From Paenibacillus kyungheensis (lineage in GTDB: Bacteria > Bacillota > Bacilli > Paenibacillales > Paenibacillaceae): a DNA stretch of 64,000 nucleotides. A program made the position numbers and the translations under genes. This document shows positions 52,297 to 60,954 of this stretch, in pieces (the stretch's first letter is position 1; each line of letters begins with the position of its first letter). The notes beneath the pieces are model-generated. The model had not been told where the DNA came from. It did not search any database and was given only the letters and a program-made list of their open reading frames with translations. Location: positions 1,712,001 to 1,776,000 of the forward strand of contig NZ_CP117416.1 in NCBI RefSeq assembly GCF_028606985.1, in the 5' to 3' direction.

Positions 52297-54087
52297 TTAC
52301 TTTGCTAACTGTTCCATTTCAGTAATTAGAGCTTCGAATACACTCATAGCTTCACGAATAGGAGCTGGAGTAGACATATCAACACCTGCTTTGGCAAGAA
52401 TATTGATAGAATAATCGCTACCGCCGCTTTTCAGGAAACCAGTATAACGATCTACCGCAGATTGTCCTTCTTCCAAAATTTGTTTGGAGAAGCTAGTTGC
52501 AGCAGAGAAGCCTGTCGCATATTTATATACATAGAAGCTATTATAGAAATGCGGAATACGTGCCCATTCCATTTCGATATCTTGATCTACATGCATACCT
52601 TCACCATGATATTTCACATTCAGGTCATAGTAGATTTTGGATAGTTCTTGTGGAGTTAGGGACTCGCCAGCTTCTGCACGAGCATGTGTAATCATTTCAA
52701 ATTCTGCAAACATCGTCTGACGGAAAACTGTCGTACGGAATTGATCTGCATAATAAGTTAACAAGTACATTTTTTCTTTTGGATCAGTCGATTTTTTCAA
52801 AAGATAATCCATTAATAATGCTTCATTCGTGGTCGAAGCCACTTCTGCAAGGAAAATAGTGTATTGTGCATCACGATAAGGAAGAGCATTGTCTGAATAA
52901 TAACTATGCAGTGCATGACCCATTTCGTGAGCAAGTGTAAACATACTATTTAGATTGTCTTTGTGATTCAGTAGAACGTAAGGATGGACACCATAAGCAC
53001 CCCAGCTATAAGCACCTGTACGTTTTCCTTCATTTTCATACACATCGATCCAGCCTTCGTTGTAACCGGCTTGAAGCGCTTGTTGATAATCTTCACCGAG
53101 TGGTTTGAGGCCTTCTGCTACTGTTGCTTTTGCTTCTTCATAAGTGATATCCATTTTGAATTCATCTACAAGTGGAGCAAATAGATCATACATATGCAGT
53201 TCATCTACACCAAGTAATTTTTTGCGTAACGCAATATAGCGATGCAGTAGAGGAAGACCTTCATGAATCGTCTCAATCAGATTCGTATACACTTCTTTAG
53301 GAATATTATCTCCATAAAGTGCTTTTTCCAAAACAGATGGATATTTACGTACATTTGCATAGAACATATTTTTGTTGATATTGGCAGTTAATGTAGCACC
53401 AATCGTATTTTTTTGACGAGCATATGCACTGTAAATCGCTTTGAATGCACGTTCACGTAATTCACGATTCGGATTTTCCAAAAATTGAATATAACGACCA
53501 TGAGTAAGTTCTACTTCATTACCATTTTCATCAATAATGTTAGGGAATTTCATATCTGCATTATTCAACATCCCAAAAATCGTCTGTGGTGCTTGAGACA
53601 GGTTACCTACTTGTGCTAACAAAGCTTCTTCCGCTTGTGATAACACATGTGCTTTTTCCCGTTTCATTTCTTGTAGCGTAAAGCGGTAAGGAGCGAGAAG
53701 AGAAGACTCTAGCAATTCATCTAACTTCTCATCAGACAGACCTAGAATTTCAGGTGTGATAAAAGAAAGAGCTTGTCCCAATTCTACGCCTAATTTTTTA
53801 ACTTTTTGCGATAATGCCTGATATGTAGGATTCGTTGTATCTTCATCCTGATGCATATGAGCATACGCATATAATTGTTCTACCTGTAGACCGATACGAT
53901 CTTCTAGCTCAAATGCCGACTTAACTGCTTCAGCAGTATGAAGTTTACCTTGTAATTGAGCCGCTTCAGGCAATTCTTGTTTTACTTTGTCATACGCTTG
54001 ATCCCAAGCTTGTTGATCTGCGAACAGATCGGATAAATTCCAGCAATTTTCCTGTGACACTTCAGACCGTTTAAGTATTTGCTGCAT
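52297..54087 (-). CDS. pepF: Oligoendopeptidase F
   Basis: A 596-residue M3-family zinc peptidase that cuts oligopeptides in the cytoplasm. The zinc motif is TLAHEMGHALHSYYS (HExxH), with the third ligand in FLAEVASTTNEALL. The N-terminal helical part begins NCWNLSDLFAD. The start at 54087 follows GAGGAGG; the frame is open to 54162 without a site. It is probably a single-gene unit. Confidence 0.95.
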   Translation of the reverse strand: MQQILKRSEVSQENCWNLSDLFADQQAWDQAYDKVKQELPEAAQLQGKLHTAEAVKSAFELEDRIGLQVEQLYAYAHMHQDEDTTNPTYQALSQKVKKLGVELGQALSFITPEILGLSDEKLDELLESSLLAPYRFTLQEMKREKAHVLSQAEEALLAQVGNLSQAPQTIFGMLNNADMKFPNIIDENGNEVELTHGRYIQFLENPNRELRERAFKAIYSAYARQKNTIGATLTANINKNMFYANVRKYPSVLEKALYGDNIPKEVYTNLIETIHEGLPLLHRYIALRKKLLGVDELHMYDLFAPLVDEFKMDITYEEAKATVAEGLKPLGEDYQQALQAGYNEGWIDVYENEGKRTGAYSWGAYGVHPYVLLNHKDNLNSMFTLAHEMGHALHSYYSDNALPYRDAQYTIFLAEVASTTNEALLMDYLLKKSTDPKEKMYLLTYYADQFRTTVFRQTMFAEFEMITHARAEAGESLTPQELSKIYYDLNVKYHGEGMHVDQDIEMEWARIPHFYNSFYVYKYATGFSAATSFSKQILEEGQSAVDRYTGFLKSGGSDYSINILAKAGVDMSTPAPIREAMSVFEALITEMEQLAK

Positions 54088-54198
54088 AAATAAATCCTCC
54101 TCTTGAGCAATAATTATGAATAGATATTTGAAATGAATAGCACTGATTTGGGTATAATCCATTCAGCGTCAGAGTACATTGATCTACATCAAGCTATA

Positions 54199-54387
54199 TT
54201 ATGTGTTAGGGTTAACGGCAACCAAAAATCCGTAGATCATTAAGAAGAACGCAATCAATAACATGACAATAGCAAAAATAGCAAGCCAGCGCTTTAAAGG
54301 CGCTGGAATGGTTTCCTTATAAGCAATCAGTACAAACCCTTGCAAAAAAGCAAGAATAATAAATATGACAATCGCTGTATAATTCAT
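54199..54387 (-). CDS. Small two-helix membrane protein
   Basis: A 62-residue protein with hydrophobic segments at about 3-21 and 34-56, joined by KETIPAPLKRW. GGGAGGT lies 11 bases before the start. No family is recognised. It is 10 bases downstream of the next minus-strand frame, so the two may be co-transcribed. Confidence 0.6.
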   Translation of the reverse strand: MNYTAIVIFIILAFLQGFVLIAYKETIPAPLKRWLAIFAIVMLLIAFFLMIYGFLVAVNPNT

Positions 54388-54396
54388 TGGAAAAGG

Positions 54397-54627
54397 TTAT
54401 ACCTCCCGGAAAGCATTCATAATTTCTTCCCATTCGGCTTCTGTCTCAAAGCGTTCTTTAGGAAAACGATCACTTGCCCATTGCATCAAAGCTGGACGAC
54501 TCAAGAAATCATGTGTTTCTTCGCCCCATTCGTCAGAGATTTCTCTCAGTACGATTTTGCGTCCTTGAACTTCAACAGTCATCATATTCCAATTGTCTTT
54601 TTTATAAATCTGGTGTTTTTTTATCAT
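54397..54627 (-). CDS. Small acidic hypothetical protein
   Basis: A 76-residue frame. GGGAG lies 12 bases before the ATG at 54627. An internal ATG gives a shorter form starting TVEVQGRKIVLREISDEWGE. The sequence alternates short hydrophobic and acidic stretches, ending RFETEAEWEEIMNAFREV. I recognise no family. Protein-like composition and a good site support it. Confidence 0.5.
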   Translation of the reverse strand: MIKKHQIYKKDNWNMMTVEVQGRKIVLREISDEWGEETHDFLSRPALMQWASDRFPKERFETEAEWEEIMNAFREV

Positions 54628-54707
54628 TATAGTATTCTACTCCCTGTTCGTTTGCTAAAATCATACCCTTTGCCTTCATTAATTGCAAATCATAACAGCT
54701 GTTTTAT

Positions 54708-54736
54708 TTGCTATTTCAGAACATGTACGTTATACT
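54708..54736 (+). promoter_or_regulatory. Likely promoter of the cold shock gene
   Basis: TTGCTA (54708-54713) and TATACT (54731-54736) are 17 bases apart. Confidence 0.55.
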
Positions 54737-54780
54737 AGGTTCATGCGTCATATATGGCGATATTCTAGGAGGTTTTTTGA

Positions 54781-54978
54781 ATGAAAGGTACAGTTAAATG
54801 GTTTAATGCAGAAAAAGGTTTCGGATTTATTGAAGTTGAAGGTGGAGAAGACGTATTCGTACATTTCTCAGCTATTCAAAGCGATGGTTTTAAATCGTTA
54901 GATGAAGGTCAAGCGGTAGAATTCGACATCACTGAAGGTAACCGTGGTCCTCAAGCAGCTAACGTAATTAAATTATAA
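54781..54978 (+). CDS. Cold shock protein (CspA/CspB family)
   Basis: A 65-residue OB-fold RNA chaperone with both RNA-binding motifs, KGFGFIEV and VFVHFSAI, and the standard start [11 protein letters not shown] and end [18 protein letters not shown] precedes the start. The short leader of about 40 bases is unlike the long cold-responsive leaders of some csp genes. Confidence 0.95.
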   Translation: MKGTVKWFNAEKGFGFIEVEGGEDVFVHFSAIQSDGFKSLDEGQAVEFDITEGNRGPQAANVIKL

Positions 54979-55044
54979 GACCGATATCCGGTAACGGATC
55001 ACTTATATATTGAGCATTCATTGAATGTTCATCCATATGTTAGT

Positions 55045-55092
55045 AAAAGCGCAAGTTTCCTTGATTCATTTCAAGGGACTTGCGCTTTTTCA
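55045..55092 (+). terminator. Intrinsic terminator after the cold shock gene
   Basis: AAAGCGCAAGT and ACTTGCGCTTT, with inner CCTTGA/TCAAGG pairing, are followed by TTCATG. Confidence 0.8.
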
Positions 55093-55193
55093 TGTTTATA
55101 AACAAATCCTCGATACAAACAAATAGGTCTTTTTTAAAGTAGATCAAGTTCTCTTCTAAAACAGATCATTTCAAATGATGTATCAAAACGGAC

Positions 55194-55248
55194 AAAAAAT
55201 ACCCTTTATTTGCTCCACCATAATCTAGAACAAACAAAAGGTATTTGA
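55194..55248 (-). terminator. Intrinsic terminator after the MOP-type exporter gene
   Basis: On the minus strand AAATACCTTTTGTTTG pairs with CAAATAAAGGGTATTTTTTG, with a T run beyond. Confidence 0.7.
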
Positions 55249-55289
55249 ATTAATCTTATTTTCTCATCTATAACATGCTACACATATGA

Positions 55290-56603
55290 TCAGTTGTTTA
55301 CTTGAAGTCCGGAACGTCTGCCCGTCCGTCGGATGACCAGCGTAATAATAGCCAATTCAGCAGCAAGCCCTAATGACTGTGCCAAAGCTCCGATAACACC
55401 ATTCCATGCTGGAAATATGAACAATAATATAATCAGAACAATAAAAGTACATATAGCATTCGCCATCTGAGAGCGGAACATTGCTTTGGTCTGTCCACGT
55501 AAAAGAATAAGTCCATTAGAATAATCCAACCAGGGCATAACCAGTGCATATAATACAAAAGCTCGCAGTGTATATAGACTTTGAGTTAATAATTCTCCAT
55601 TTACATTCATAATATGTCCGAGCACCCAATAACTCATAGGTGTATAAGCAATCAGAGCTAATAACGTCACAGGGATAAATCCAGTCACTAATCCAAATCG
55701 ACGTACTTTTTTGGGATCGATATGATAGAAATTTAATACAATCTGATGAATATAAGTAAAAAAGCTAAGCATTAACTGCAATAGACTGCTTGCTATTGCA
55801 AACGAAGAAATAGCGAGAGCAATCCCTTCTGTTTTACCTAGCACTACATTGATAGCAGGGCCGATTAACATGGCAACAAAAGATGAGAAAAGAAGCGGTT
55901 TATAAAATTTAAACACATCTGCTCGTGTTTCTACAGGATGTTCAGGACGCTTTTCAGGCATTTTTTTGGCGATATTCCGTCCTTCACTATAACTAACAAT
56001 CGCTTCGATAATCATACCAGTCAAAAATAAAATAGCACCGACAGTTCCACTTGTAATGTGATGATAATAAATAAAATAAAGCGATAAGGAGTACATTCCT
56101 GCCAAACGGAATACCATGCCAATCGTTAACCATTTGGTACGATTGTTGGTAATAATAATACCTTGATAAATATTGCGAATAACTGAAAAGATGCTCACAA
56201 ACATCAAAATAGCATACACATCAATCACCAGAGGAACCATAGAATCTTTGATGCCAAACAATGTACTGAATATCCATTTTCCTATAGGCGTGTACACAAT
56301 CAGTATTCCAATCGCTAAAACAAAAGCTAGAAAAATCCAAGTCACTTTAAGCAAAGCTTTAAATGAAAGTCGGTCTCGAACCAGAGCAGAACAAGTCTGG
56401 CGTAATAAAGTAGACGGTCGTTCTGTAATCGTCACCAGACTCATTGCCAATGCATAGCTAGCAATCACCACTTCAGCATCCACAGCAAAAGCAAGTGTAC
56501 GATTAATAATGACATGTGAAATAGTGACCAGTGAAGCTGAAATTCCAAGTGGTACAAAAAATGAAAACAACCGCCTCCATGAGAGCGGTTCTTGTGTGGA
56601 CAT
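55290..56603 (-). CDS. MOP-superfamily membrane exporter (ANK/flippase-like)
   Basis: A 437-residue protein with about 12 hydrophobic segments. The N-terminal region LFSFFVPLGISASLVTISHV and the lack of the usual MATE signatures place it near the ANK/MVF/polysaccharide flippase branches of the multidrug/oligosaccharidyl-lipid/polysaccharide superfamily rather than NorM. A loop RQTCSALVRDRLSFKALLK and a central basic loop divide it into two halves. The transported molecule is unknown. It stands alone. Confidence 0.65.
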   Translation of the reverse strand: MSTQEPLSWRRLFSFFVPLGISASLVTISHVIINRTLAFAVDAEVVIASYALAMSLVTITERPSTLLRQTCSALVRDRLSFKALLKVTWIFLAFVLAIGILIVYTPIGKWIFSTLFGIKDSMVPLVIDVYAILMFVSIFSVIRNIYQGIIITNNRTKWLTIGMVFRLAGMYSLSLYFIYYHHITSGTVGAILFLTGMIIEAIVSYSEGRNIAKKMPEKRPEHPVETRADVFKFYKPLLFSSFVAMLIGPAINVVLGKTEGIALAISSFAIASSLLQLMLSFFTYIHQIVLNFYHIDPKKVRRFGLVTGFIPVTLLALIAYTPMSYWVLGHIMNVNGELLTQSLYTLRAFVLYALVMPWLDYSNGLILLRGQTKAMFRSQMANAICTFIVLIILLFIFPAWNGVIGALAQSLGLAAELAIITLVIRRTGRRSGLQVNN

Positions 56604-56921
56604 ATGTAATCTTCTCCCTTTGGTCTATAAAAATTATGGTTAGTATATCATAACCGTTTTGAAGAGAGTATGATTTATACAACAAAAAGTTACATTTATT
56701 TAAAATTCTATCTGTTTTTATGTATATTTGGCGAGGAGAAACGATCATAAGCGTCTATGTGGAAAGTCAAAACAAAAAGTAGTGTTTTTGATCCGATTTC
56801 CAACATTGAATATCCTTTTTGTATTCTATTCAAAGACCATAGTGAAAATAAGAAATATATGTCCTTAAAATGAAGAAGAAAATGAGCAAAACCCATATAG
56901 GGCGCGGTGTGATAAATTCAA
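56604..56921. other. Divergent intergenic region upstream of ytpB
   Basis: With the promoter and leader of ytpB, this fills the gap 56604-56999. I see a palindrome-like GGTTA/TAACC near 56638-56661, upstream of the exporter gene, and otherwise only AT-rich sequence. Confidence 0.35.
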
Positions 56922-56950
56922 TTGTACGTTGTGAGCACTCTGAATATAAT
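56922..56950 (+). promoter_or_regulatory. Promoter of the ytpB gene
   Basis: TTGTAC (56922-56927) and TATAAT (56945-56950) are 17 bases apart. The -35 box coincides with the earliest in-frame TTG, which shows that codon is not the start. Confidence 0.7.
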
Positions 56951-56999
56951 GTATGATAATACTGATAGGTTCAACAGACAACTATGTGGAGGAAGCCCA

Positions 57000-58079
57000 T
57001 TGAATGATATGATGAAAGTCCGTTATCCGTTTCCGCGTAATGCTGTTTCTTTGATGAGACGCGTATACAAACACGGAATACCGGAAGTCCGTAAAGAGTT
57101 TGCTCGCTGGCGCGAACAGGCAAACTTGATACCTGATGCAGAATTGCGATATCAAGCGCTTGATAGTCTAAGCAATAAGCAATTCCACTGTGATGGTGGG
57201 TCAGTATATGCCGTAGCGAATATGGCTCAATTTCATAATTTGCTACCTTTGATTGTAGCATTCCAGACGATTTGCGATTATGCCGATAACTTATCGGATC
57301 GTCCTCAATGTACAAATGTTGAAGATTTTCGTCTATTGCACCAGGCTTTGCTTGATGCGATTGTTCCAGGCGTAGAACCAAGAGACTATTATGTATTTAA
57401 TAGCGAAAGTGAAGTTGGTTATATGTCTACACTGGTAAAAGCTTGCCAGGGATATATTAGTGAACTTCCAGATTACGATATTGTATATCCTTATTTGCGT
57501 GATCTGGTTGAATTATATTGCGGTTTACAAACATACAAACATATCGCTCCTGAATTACGTCAAGCGACATTGATGGAGTGGTGGTCTGAGCATAAGCATC
57601 GTACACCTCATTTATACTGGCACGAGTTTGCTGCTGCAACAGGTTCAACGTTAGGTATATTTATGATGTTTTTAGCAGCAAGTGGTCTTCCAGGCATGAA
57701 TGATGCGGCTGCCAAGCAAGCACATGCTGCTTATTTTCCAAATGTATGTTGCCTTCATATTATGCTGGATTATGTTATTGATCAGGAAGAAGATCAGCAT
57801 TCTGGCGATCTTAATTTTTGCGATTATTATGACCCATCGATTAAAGTCATTGATCGAATTGAGAAGATCGTTGATTGGGCGCGTGCAGATGTACATCAAC
57901 TGCCGGGTGCTTCATTCCATCTTATGATTGTTGAAGGTTTAGTCGCACTATACTTAACAGACCCCAAGGTCAAAACACAACAAGAAGTGCGTGCTATCTC
58001 TAAACGGCTATTGCGAAAAGGTCCTCCTATGCGTGCCTTTTTTATCTTGAATAGCCAGGTGATCCGCAAGTATTTGTAA
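57000..58079 (+). CDS. ytpB: Tetraprenyl-beta-curcumene synthase family protein (YtpB, DUF2600)
   Basis: A 359-residue terpene synthase of the YtpB type, which cyclises a C35 prenyl diphosphate to tetraprenyl-beta-curcumene, the precursor of sporulenes and related spore lipids. Putative metal-binding motifs are ICDYADNLSDR and MLDYVIDQEEDQ. The start is TTG 57000, 8 bases after GGAGG; ATG codons at 57009 and 57012 are too far from the site. pfkA follows 26 bases downstream and may be read with it. The product presumably serves the spore or membrane; the window has no squalene-hopene cyclase. Confidence 0.9.
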   Translation: MNDMMKVRYPFPRNAVSLMRRVYKHGIPEVRKEFARWREQANLIPDAELRYQALDSLSNKQFHCDGGSVYAVANMAQFHNLLPLIVAFQTICDYADNLSDRPQCTNVEDFRLLHQALLDAIVPGVEPRDYYVFNSESEVGYMSTLVKACQGYISELPDYDIVYPYLRDLVELYCGLQTYKHIAPELRQATLMEWWSEHKHRTPHLYWHEFAAATGSTLGIFMMFLAASGLPGMNDAAAKQAHAAYFPNVCCLHIMLDYVIDQEEDQHSGDLNFCDYYDPSIKVIDRIEKIVDWARADVHQLPGASFHLMIVEGLVALYLTDPKVKTQQEVRAISKRLLRKGPPMRAFFILNSQVIRKYL

Positions 58080-58105
58080 ACATATTAACAAGGGGGCAAT
58101 TTGAA

Positions 58106-59077
58106 ATGTCAGCAGTCAAAAAAATTGCAGTACTAACAAGTGGAGGAGACTCCCAAGGAATGAATGCTGCGGTTCGTGCAGTTGTACGTAGCGCACTTTA
58201 TTTCGGTCTTGAAGTATGCGGGGTTCAACGTGGATATCAGGGGTTACTAAATGAAGATATTTTCCCTATGGATCTACGTAGTGTAGGTGATATTATCCAA
58301 CGCGGGGGAACAGTACTTCAGTCTGCACGTTGTAAAGAATTCATGACACTTGAAGGTCAACAAAAAGGCGCTGATATTCTGCGCAAACACGGTATCGACG
58401 GATTGGTTGTTATCGGCGGAGACGGATCTTATCAAGGTGCGAACAAATTGAGTAAATTAGGTATCAAAACAATGGCATTGCCAGGAACAATCGATAACGA
58501 TATTTCGTATACAGATACAACGATTGGTTTTGATACAGCAGTAGGCATTGTAGTAGATGCAGTAAACAAATTACGTGATACGATGTCTTCTCATGAACGT
58601 GTCTCTATCGTAGAAGTGATGGGTCGTCATTGTGGCGATATCGCTCTTCATTCTGGTCTAGCTTCTGGTGCAGAAACTATTCTTGTACCTGAAGTATCAT
58701 ATGATCTAAAAGAAGTAGCAGATCGTATGCATCACAACTTTGCTTGTGGTAAACGTCATAGTATCGTGATCGTAGCTGAAGGCGCAGGTCGTGGAGAAGA
58801 TATCGCAGAACAATTGCATATCCATTATCCTAACTTGGAGCCTCGTGTAACGGTTCTTGGACATATTCAACGGGGTGGAACACCAACTCCTCGTGACCGT
58901 AATTTAGCAAGTCGTCTAGGAGACTTTGCAGTGCGTAAATTAATCGAAGGTGAATCCGATAAAGCTTGCGGTGTAATCAAAGGCGAAATCGTATTGACAG
59001 ATATCGATAAAGTAGTAAATAGCAAAAAAGAGTTCGATCATGAAACTTATGAGCTGGCACTTCGTTTATCTCAATAA
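58106..59077 (+). CDS. pfkA: 6-Phosphofructokinase
   Basis: A 323-residue ATP-dependent phosphofructokinase, the committing step of glycolysis. Motifs are LTSGGDSQGMNAAVRA for ATP, VVIGGDGSYQGA, PGTIDNDI with the catalytic aspartates, EVMGRHCGDIAL and VLGHIQRGG. The usual Pro in the GGDxPGMN loop is Gln, which I recall as common in this genus. A pyk gene does not follow; ytpB precedes it and a terminator follows. AAGGGGG precedes the start. Confidence 0.95.
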   Translation: MSAVKKIAVLTSGGDSQGMNAAVRAVVRSALYFGLEVCGVQRGYQGLLNEDIFPMDLRSVGDIIQRGGTVLQSARCKEFMTLEGQQKGADILRKHGIDGLVVIGGDGSYQGANKLSKLGIKTMALPGTIDNDISYTDTTIGFDTAVGIVVDAVNKLRDTMSSHERVSIVEVMGRHCGDIALHSGLASGAETILVPEVSYDLKEVADRMHHNFACGKRHSIVIVAEGAGRGEDIAEQLHIHYPNLEPRVTVLGHIQRGGTPTPRDRNLASRLGDFAVRKLIEGESDKACGVIKGEIVLTDIDKVVNSKKEFDHETYELALRLSQ

Positions 59078-59123
59078 TCAGTGCTATGTTTAGAAAAAAG
59101 TAAATGTTTCAATCATTAACTTT

Positions 59124-59184
59124 AAAAAGCGTGCTAAATCTTACGTAATCTTCGGATTGCTAATATTTGCGCGCTTTTTATTTT
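59124..59184 (+). terminator. Intrinsic terminator after pfkA
   Basis: AAAAAGCGTGC and GCGCGCTTTTT pair around a long loop and are followed by TATTTTG. Confidence 0.65.
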
Positions 59185-59357
59185 GTTAAAAATTGTTTTT
59201 AGATATCACTTTTGTAAAAAATATGATAAGAAATGGTAAAAATTTTGAATTAAAGATTAGAAGTAACGGTTAAATTATTGTACTATAAGGGAGTAAGTCA
59301 TTTATATCCTCACTCCGTAGGAACTGGAGAGACCAACTAGAAGGGGGCTACCATACA

Positions 59358-59954
59358 TTGGCGAGAGAAAAAGGAGCAAAAGGAAGGGAGAGCCGTTTAC
59401 GTTTGCTACACGCTGCTGCTAAACAATTTGCTATTCATGGTTTTCACGAAACGAAAGTGAGTTCTATTGTTGCAGAAGCCAAGCTTTCACAACCCGCATT
59501 TTATTTGTATTTTGAAAGTAAAGATGCTGTTTTTGAGGAGTTAGTGAAGCTTTTCCATGTTCGCTTGACGACAGTTATTAATGAAAGTCGTCTTCCTGAA
59601 ATCAATTCAACCGATGGGGTATTGAACCAATTATGTCATACGTTGACATTAATGTTTGATTATTTTTATGCTAACCCTTATTTAACTCGGATAGGATTTC
59701 ATTTGGCACCACAATCGCAAAATATGAAACAAGAACTGGTTCAATGGGTTGAGCAGATGTTATCGGGTGAACAACGTTCTGGACAATTCAAATCTGATTT
59801 TCGGATGAATATGGTTGCAGAATGTTTGGTAGGCACGATCGAACGTATTGTATTTACACAGCTTCTTCCTGGCAAAGTTGCACCAGAACAATTAGCATTA
59901 GATATTGTTAACTTATATGTATCAGGTATTGGAATGAAACAAAGCAAAGTGTAA
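59358..59954 (+). CDS. TetR-family regulator
   Basis: A 198-residue regulator starting at TTG 59358, with AAGGGGG 10 bases upstream. The HTH is LLHAAAKQFAIHGFHETKVS, then SIVAEAKLSQPAFYLYFESKDAVF. The C-terminal helical domain (about 65-195) would bind a ligand. It is followed after 28 bases by the DUF72 gene, likely on the same transcript. The target and ligand are unknown. Confidence 0.85.
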   Translation: MAREKGAKGRESRLRLLHAAAKQFAIHGFHETKVSSIVAEAKLSQPAFYLYFESKDAVFEELVKLFHVRLTTVINESRLPEINSTDGVLNQLCHTLTLMFDYFYANPYLTRIGFHLAPQSQNMKQELVQWVEQMLSGEQRSGQFKSDFRMNMVAECLVGTIERIVFTQLLPGKVAPEQLALDIVNLYVSGIGMKQSKV

Positions 59955-59982
59955 TCGATAGAGCTAGGAGGTTCATTTTCAT

Positions 59983-60864
59983 ATGATTACTGTCGGTTTA
60001 ACCGGATGGGGAGATCATGATTCTCTTTATCTAACCAAAGAAGCAAATAAGAACAAATTACCCACTTATAGCTCACTATTCCGCACCGTAGAGGTAGATA
60101 GTTCATTTTATGCGATCCAGTCCCGGCGGAATATGGAAAAATGGACCGAGGAAACACCTGGTTCTTTTCGTTTTCTTGTAAAAGCTTTTCAGGGTATGAC
60201 CGGGCATTCGCGTGGTAAGATTCCTTTTGATAGTGAAGCCGAAATGTTTGAAGCATTTCGCTTATCGATTAGCACGATGGAGCAAGCGGGTAAATTGATG
60301 GCTGCACTATTTCAATTTCCACCCTGGTTCGATTGTAATCGAGAAAATGTCAAAACACTTCGACATATTCGTGAACTGATGGGAGATTACCCATGTGCAC
60401 TCGAATTTCGTCATCAAAGTTGGTACACGTCTGAAATGCGAGACAAAACGATCCAATTTATGCGCAAAGAAAACTGGATTCATAGTATCTGTGATGAACC
60501 ACAAGCAGGAATTGGTTCTGTACCGATTGTAGAAGAAGTCACAGATCGTCAATTAACAGTCGTGCGTATGCATGGCCGTAATGAATCAGGCTGGAATTCA
60601 TCGGGTCAACCGAATTGGCGGGAAGTCCGTTATCTGTATCGCTATAATGAGACAGAGTTACAAGAATGGGCAGAACGCTTACAGCGATTAGAACAACAAT
60701 CGGATGAAGTGTGTGTGATTTTCAATAATAATTCTGGTGGAGATGCAGCAGATAACGCCAGACAATTGATGGGCATGTTAGGACAAGAGATACCTGCTAT
60801 TCCAGAAGAAAAGAAAGTAGAAATGGAACAGATTGATCTTTTCGACTGGAGTGGACAAGAATAG
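59983..60864 (+). CDS. DUF72 (YecE-like) family protein
   Basis: A 293-residue TIM-barrel-like protein of the DUF72 family. The opening ITVGLTGWGDHDSLY, the VEVDSSFYAIQSRRNMEKW segment, FLVKAFQGMTGH, ALEFRHQSWYTSE, VRMHGRNESGW and VIFNNNSGGDAADNARQL match the family, which has no settled reaction. GGAGG precedes the start. A TetR gene lies upstream and a terminator follows. Confidence 0.85.
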   Translation: MITVGLTGWGDHDSLYLTKEANKNKLPTYSSLFRTVEVDSSFYAIQSRRNMEKWTEETPGSFRFLVKAFQGMTGHSRGKIPFDSEAEMFEAFRLSISTMEQAGKLMAALFQFPPWFDCNRENVKTLRHIRELMGDYPCALEFRHQSWYTSEMRDKTIQFMRKENWIHSICDEPQAGIGSVPIVEEVTDRQLTVVRMHGRNESGWNSSGQPNWREVRYLYRYNETELQEWAERLQRLEQQSDEVCVIFNNNSGGDAADNARQLMGMLGQEIPAIPEEKKVEMEQIDLFDWSGQE

Positions 60865-60911
60865 AAAAGCGACATTTTCCCGATTGAGGAGAATGTCGCT
60901 TTTGTTTTTTG
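60864..60911. terminator. Intrinsic terminator between the DUF72 and MATE genes
   Basis: AAAAGCGACATT and AATGTCGCTTTT pair, with inner TCC/GGA, followed by GTTTTTTG. Confidence 0.85.
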
Positions 60912-60954
60912 TGATCAATGATGATTTGATATAGAGATCAACAATGACGTAATA

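Larger units (their letters stand above)
54979..55289. other. Convergent intergenic region with two terminators
   Basis: The gap between the cold shock gene and the convergent exporter gene holds one terminator for each. I see nothing else. Confidence 0.6.
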
